DNA of 25,475 nucleotides from a virus: the IMG/VR virus record IMGVR_UViG_3300036715_000722, positions 1 to 25,475 of that record. One strand, given 5' to 3'. Every line of letters begins with the position of its first letter. The stretch's first letter is position 1. Position numbers and translations under genes: made by a program. The notes beneath the pieces are model-generated. The model did not search any database. It was not told where the DNA came from and saw nothing but the letters and a program-made list of their open reading frames with translations. Below are positions 21,853 through 25,475 of this stretch, piece by piece.

Positions 21853-24223
21853 TTTGGACTCCTTGTTTAATTAATTCAGTTTGTGATTTTAGTTCCGCCA
21901 TGTCTTCAGCAGATTCAATCTTGGCCTTTTCCTTTTTAAAATCTAATTCCGCTTTCAAAATGTCTGTGTCTCTTCTGAGTTCCGCAATATCTTCTGCTGA
22001 TTCAATCTTGGCTTTTTCTTTTTCAAAATCTAATTGAGCTTTAAAGATATCTGCTTCTGTTTTTTGGCTTGCTATTCTTTCTTTAGCTTCTATTTCAGCT
22101 TGTTTCTGCTGGATATCTGCCATTAGCAATGCATTCGGATCAATTGGAGCTTCTTGTTGGTTATTACCGACACCCGACTCCTCTAATGCCCCAGCAATAG
22201 CCATAGCAATAGAATTTTGTATTTGTGGGTCTTGAATCTCTTCTAACGGAGGCAATTCTTGACCTAGTAGCTGTTGCATTTGTATTAAATATTCAAACGC
22301 CTCATGCTCTTTTACATGCGCCATAATTATCGGTTGAAACTCGGGGTGAGTTTGTGCAAATAGCCCATGAGTTAATTTATGAGCTGCATGATCTTGCCAG
22401 ATAGCAGCTTTTAAAGGCATATCTTTCATAGCGTTTAAGTTTTCGCTAATAGGATCAAGCGGCAAAACCTCTGCTTCTTGTGGTTCTGGTTTTAAAATAC
22501 TATCTATATCTTGCGCATCTAATCCTTGCGCTTCATAATTCTGTCTTAACACCTCCCTCATATTATGTAGTTCAGGAGATTGTTGAGCTGTCCTTAATAT
22601 AGATTCGGCCTTTAATATCTTTTGAGTGGTAGAATTTACAGAAGGATCAGAAACAGGAATAATCTTCACCTCTTCCACAAAATCATTAGCAGTAATGGTT
22701 CTTTGTGAGTTGCCAAAGTTAAACTCTTCTGATTCTAAAGTTTTCCTAAAAAGCTTATCTATCAATTGCAATTCACGAGTTAAAGATACGTGAACTGAAC
22801 GCAGAACTGACGATTGAATACGGTTGTTTGTCTCAAGAAGAGCCATAGTAGTGCCAGTTGGGATGTCCTCTTTTGATTGGAGCATTCCCATTTCGCTCGT
22901 AGACCCTAATTCTTTACACTGGGCGACAATCTCTAATCTAAGCTCGCGAAGAGCGGCGGAAGGCTCGGAATAAGGCAACGGCATAAAAGCCTCCCCTAAG
23001 GGAATACCGCCCGTGTCTACTTCTACAAATTGACCAGGGCCTACGATCAAATCATTGTTCTGAGATTTAAAACCTTTGCTTCTTAATCCGCCAGGCAGAT
23101 TTTTAAATGACCCTGCATCTACTAATTGTCTAAGCAATTTTGTTAGAGTGATAGCATTTGAACCGATAAGATGAGCTAGACCTATGCCGTAAACGCCAAA
23201 GCCCGGCAAATAGTTGTACTGAACGAAGTAATTTTCTCTTTTTTGCTCCGGGTCGTTTTCTTCCCAGTTCTTTCTGATCGACAGTATTTCTTTAGTGATT
23301 TTATCTATTGTAACTATATATGGCAGAGGTATGGCATTATCTGTTTCGCCCACCCTATCATCAGTAAAATCCTTTAAATTAAGGTATGTATGAACTTCGT
23401 ATATAGGAAACAATGATTGTTTTGTATAGACACTAATATCAACATCGTCTTTTTTAGGTCCCTTCTCTTCGTCTTCGGGGTTTTCCGAAGTCTTTAAATA
23501 AGATAATTCCGCATCTCGATAGATCTTATTCTGCTGATTTAGGATAATGTCCCTTTTAGAAAGGTGCAAAATATGAGTTAGTCTGCTCGATTCAAGAATA
23601 GAAGTACAATCGCCATCAATTACAAAATCCTCAGGCCGAATAAAACGACTTAATGGCTTCTTTAATAATTGATCGTAATATACTTTTTTGAAGCCGCTGC
23701 CATAAAGGCCTAGATACAGTAGAAATCTTTCGAAATCAGAGTAATAAGATTCATCTTGAACGGTTAAGTAATAATTTAACCAATCTCTATTAGCCTCTCC
23801 TTTTCTTTCTATTTCTTCACTGCTTACTCCGGTAATTTTAAATCCAGCTGGTCCAGACCCTGGCAAAAGTTCTGCTCTAGTTGTTGCGTAAAAACGAATA
23901 AGTGCAGTAGAAAGAGTGGTGTCAAACGTTCTAGTAGCACCTTTATAAGGAGCAGCTTCTAAATCTTCTAAGGAAAAACCAAGGTATTTTTTAACCTTCT
24001 CGACTGAATCCATCCAGTCTTGACGAGCTTCGATATCCTGTTTAATGGAGTCTAGTAATAGAGTAGATAGTTTTTTTCTAGCTTCTTCTGGGAATTTTAC
24101 GGCAAGATTATCATAAAAAGAGGTGTCTTTATCCTCTGTTTCTGGAGGTGTGCCAATTTCATACACACTCGAGCCATCTTCTAGCTCTTCGACTTTTCTA
24201 ATATCATCATCGGTAGTTTTCAT
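21836..24223 (-). CDS. Portal protein, P22-like long type (795 aa)
   Basis: 795 residues. The N-terminal half has portal-style segments: ATRTFDTTLSTALIRFYATT, RFIRPEDFVIDGDCTSILES, YLPGFGVYGIGLAHLIGSN, LTKLLRQLVDAGSFKN and LPGGLRSKG, and a TGTTMALLETNNRIQSSVLR helix. Length is near that of P22-type portals (about 725 aa) plus a C-terminal tail. The last 120 residues are a charged coiled coil with two 29-residue tandem repeats (726-754 and 755-783), probably the barrel. It forms the dodecameric DNA gate at one capsid vertex. Terminase normally precedes the portal, but none is seen here. The start codon lies in a 16-nt perfect palindrome (24219-24234), and GAGG is 12 nt upstream, a rather long spacing. 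Confidence 0.88.
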   Translation of the reverse strand: MKTTDDDIRKVEELEDGSSVYEIGTPPETEDKDTSFYDNLAVKFPEEARKKLSTLLLDSIKQDIEARQDWMDSVEKVKKYLGFSLEDLEAAPYKGATRTFDTTLSTALIRFYATTRAELLPGSGPAGFKITGVSSEEIERKGEANRDWLNYYLTVQDESYYSDFERFLLYLGLYGSGFKKVYYDQLLKKPLSRFIRPEDFVIDGDCTSILESSRLTHILHLSKRDIILNQQNKIYRDAELSYLKTSENPEDEEKGPKKDDVDISVYTKQSLFPIYEVHTYLNLKDFTDDRVGETDNAIPLPYIVTIDKITKEILSIRKNWEENDPEQKRENYFVQYNYLPGFGVYGIGLAHLIGSNAITLTKLLRQLVDAGSFKNLPGGLRSKGFKSQNNDLIVGPGQFVEVDTGGIPLGEAFMPLPYSEPSAALRELRLEIVAQCKELGSTSEMGMLQSKEDIPTGTTMALLETNNRIQSSVLRSVHVSLTRELQLIDKLFRKTLESEEFNFGNSQRTITANDFVEEVKIIPVSDPSVNSTTQKILKAESILRTAQQSPELHNMREVLRQNYEAQGLDAQDIDSILKPEPQEAEVLPLDPISENLNAMKDMPLKAAIWQDHAAHKLTHGLFAQTHPEFQPIIMAHVKEHEAFEYLIQMQQLLGQELPPLEEIQDPQIQNSIAMAIAGALEESGVGNNQQEAPIDPNALLMADIQQKQAEIEAKERIASQKTEADIFKAQLDFEKEKAKIESAEDIAELRRDTDILKAELDFKKEKAKIESAEDMAELKSQTELIKQGVQNDTNY
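21875..22048 (-). repeat. 87-bp tandem duplication encoding the portal C-terminal coiled coil
   Basis: Two consecutive 29-residue units, both of form I.KA.LDF.KEKAKIESAED.AEL...T., run from 22048 to 21875. They are 29 codons each without indels, and the middle KEKAKIESAED is identical. The unit is of heptad-like composition, so it lengthens the helix without breaking it. Confidence 0.85.
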
Positions 24224-24262
24224 ATATATATGAATAACCTCATGTTTTTCATTGGGTTAATG

Positions 24263-24304
24263 CCAGCGAATATTTTTGCCTATCAAAACTTCAATATTCG
24301 CTGG
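24263..24304. repeat. 12-bp perfect inverted repeat between phage and flanking genes
   Basis: CCAGCGAATATT (24263-24274) and its exact complement (24293-24304) are separated by an 18-nt loop. There is no T tract on either side. It lies between the divergent portal gene and the plus-strand operon, and its right arm covers the -35 region of the plus-strand promoter, so it could be an operator as well as a boundary mark. Confidence 0.6.
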
Positions 24305-24310
24305 TGGCTA

Positions 24311-24319
24311 TGCTACACT
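24311..24319 (+). promoter_or_regulatory. Extended -10 promoter for the plus-strand pair
   Basis: TGCTACACT gives an extended -10 (TG-N-TACACT), about 18 nt downstream of TTCAAT, a weak -35. Transcription would begin near 24326. AGGAG at 24347-24351 then lies 10 nt before the ATG of the 113-aa gene. Confidence 0.45.
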
Positions 24320-24361
24320 ACTCATAGTATGTATATTTAATATCACAGGAGATTATATCAC

Positions 24362-24703
24362 ATGTTTGAGATTCTTGAAAAATTTGTAAAACATCTCGCA
24401 AAGCTAGATGAATACTATGTTTTAAGGCAAGAAAAAGAGCATATTATTATAGGGACTAAAATAATAATTAAGGAGCATAAGGAATTTTTGGGTAATGTTT
24501 TTCAACCAAGAACACAAAATATAGACAAAGAATTGCCCGTTTTCTTTCTTGTGACGATAGCAGCAAAGCCTTTGGAAATTGATAAAATGTTTTTAAAATA
24601 CAATTTGCCGTTCTTGAGTATTAACAACAAGAAAGGAATTGCAACTATAGAAGGTGTAAAAACTTTATTAGACGAGTTTGTAAACGATAATTTTGAATAT
24701 TAA
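24362..24703 (+). CDS. Hypothetical protein, probably of the flanking chromosome (113 aa)
   Basis: 113 residues, rich in K, I and E, without signal peptide or membrane segment: an N-terminal amphipathic helix (MFEILEKFVKHLAKLDEYYV), strands HIIIGTKIIIK and LPVFFLVTIAAK, and a helical C-terminus. It is on the opposite strand to the phage genes and is led by its own promoter and an AGGAG site. It ends 14 nt before a porin-like gene, with which it may form an operon. I do not recognise a family. It might instead be a cargo gene of the element, but orientation and neighbour favour host. Confidence 0.62.
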   Translation: MFEILEKFVKHLAKLDEYYVLRQEKEHIIIGTKIIIKEHKEFLGNVFQPRTQNIDKELPVFFLVTIAAKPLEIDKMFLKYNLPFLSINNKKGIATIEGVKTLLDEFVNDNFEY

Positions 24704-24717
24704 TAAAGGTATTAAAA

Positions 24718-25475
24718 ATGTAAAAAAAGAAAATAATAAGCTTGGTATGCGTTAGTATGATCAACAGTTCTGTTCTTGCGGCTGATGTTTCTACAGGAAA
24801 GTTACCGGTTGTATCTGATCTTAATGTAAAACTAGGAGCTTATGCGTCTTTCGAAAGTGGTTTTAGTAATCAGAATAAATTATTAAAGTCTGAGAAAAAA
24901 ATATCGGCTAATAAAGAAGGCTTTGCTTTCTATAGTGACGCCGCCCTTGTTGCCAATATCTCGAATGAGATAAATGATATTGAGTATGGTGGTAAGATTG
25001 TATTAGTACCAACTATCAAAGCTAAAGTTGTACCTACCTATAACGGTTCTCACATATTTGTAAAAGGTTTTTATGGACGTGTGGAGCTAGGCTCTCCCAT
25101 GCCAGTCGCCGCAAATATGATGATAAGTGACGGTGGAATACCAACAAAGTATGTAAAAACTAGCACAGCGCATTTAAAACAAAGTAAAGAACTCAGCCCT
25201 TCGTTTTTAACTTCTAATGGGTGTTTTGTAGGCGATAATTTAACTGCTAATTTAGATTCTGCACCTTATAGTAGTGAACCTCCGAGAACAATAAATTATT
25301 ATACTCCCAAGTTTGAGATTAGTGATGCAAGTAAAGTTCAGATAGGAGTTTCTTATACACCTGATACGGCTAATACCGGAATAGGCAGCCCAAGTGAAAA
25401 ATCAGATGGCGTCAATAAGAGAACGATTAAAAAGGATGGTGTTGATAGATTTGAAATAGATAGATCAGTTAAGGA
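24718..25475 (+). pseudogene. Porin-like outer-membrane protein with TAA as second codon, truncated by window edge
   Basis: An AAAGG ribosome site (24705-24709) lies 8 nt before ATG 24718, but codon 2 is TAA. From codon 3 the frame is open to the window end and reads as a clean exported protein: a KKKIISLVCVSMINSSVLAA signal peptide with an AA cleavage site, then DLNVKLGAYASFESGFSNQ, YGGKIVLVPTIKAKVV and GFYGRVELGSPMPVAANM, typical of beta-barrel porins of the kind found in Rickettsiales. A single A-to-T change in an AAA codon would explain the stop. The next in-frame ATG (24757) lies near the end of the signal peptide and would leave it too short. Likely a recent nonsense mutation, unless an alternative start (TTG 24742) or a sequencing error explains it. 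Confidence 0.7.

Noticed and set aside
24224-24361. Promoter for the portal gene within the divergent intergenic region
   Set aside because: TATAAT occurs on the minus strand near 24352-24357, but its -35 (TTCAAG) is poor and the site lies over the opposite gene's ribosome site. Not convincing enough to list.

Overview
The window looks like the morphogenesis (late) region of a short-tailed, P22-like or SU10-like tailed phage, carried as a prophage or phage-derived island in an AT-rich alphaproteobacterial genome. A Rickettsiales host is my best guess (inference), because the right edge carries a porin-like outer-membrane gene of rickettsial style, coding is AT-rich, and a patatin phospholipase is embedded in the phage genes. 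No tRNA, rRNA, CRISPR array, IS element, integrase or terminase is visible.

From about 24220 leftwards to base 1, all credible genes lie on the minus strand in one densely packed series with many 1-17 nt overlaps. Read in the direction of transcription, the layout is as follows. (1) Head module: portal, a small basic protein, a 59-aa protein, a GroES-like co-chaperonin, scaffold, a 142-aa conserved protein, and a fibre-like protein. (2) Capsid module behind a strong promoter and repeated leader elements: a decoration-type protein and an HK97-like major capsid protein, then a cluster of hairpins. (3) A beta-rich structural protein, a 75-aa basic protein, a P22 gp4-like head-tail adaptor carrying a discoidin-like insertion, a 113-aa phage protein, a catalytically complete patatin-like phospholipase, and two tail-fibre proteins. 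(4) A 976-aa fibre with about 32 units of a 17-residue repeat, three small proteins and a short relative of the large fibre. (5) Injection and tail-tube module: a tiny lipoprotein, two ejection-type proteins, an adaptor, a gp10/nozzle-like protein, a 95-aa protein and the N-terminal part of another virion-type protein that runs off the left edge.

To the right of 24235 there are two plus-strand genes behind their own extended -10 promoter: a 113-aa hypothetical protein, and a porin-like gene whose second codon is TAA. This flank is probably host chromosome.

The most interesting features are these. First, a recurrent leader element, present five times upstream of three virion genes, has an invariant hairpin plus a second hairpin whose stem covaries around a conserved CCWTAAA loop; this is a candidate undescribed cis-regulatory RNA. 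Second, a patatin phospholipase is translationally coupled to tail-fibre genes, which suggests a membrane-attacking phage-encoded protein in a bacterium that may live inside eukaryotic cells. Third, the adaptor has a carbohydrate-binding-like insertion. Fourth, a terminator-like hairpin with a T tract abuts the start codon of the giant repeat fibre.
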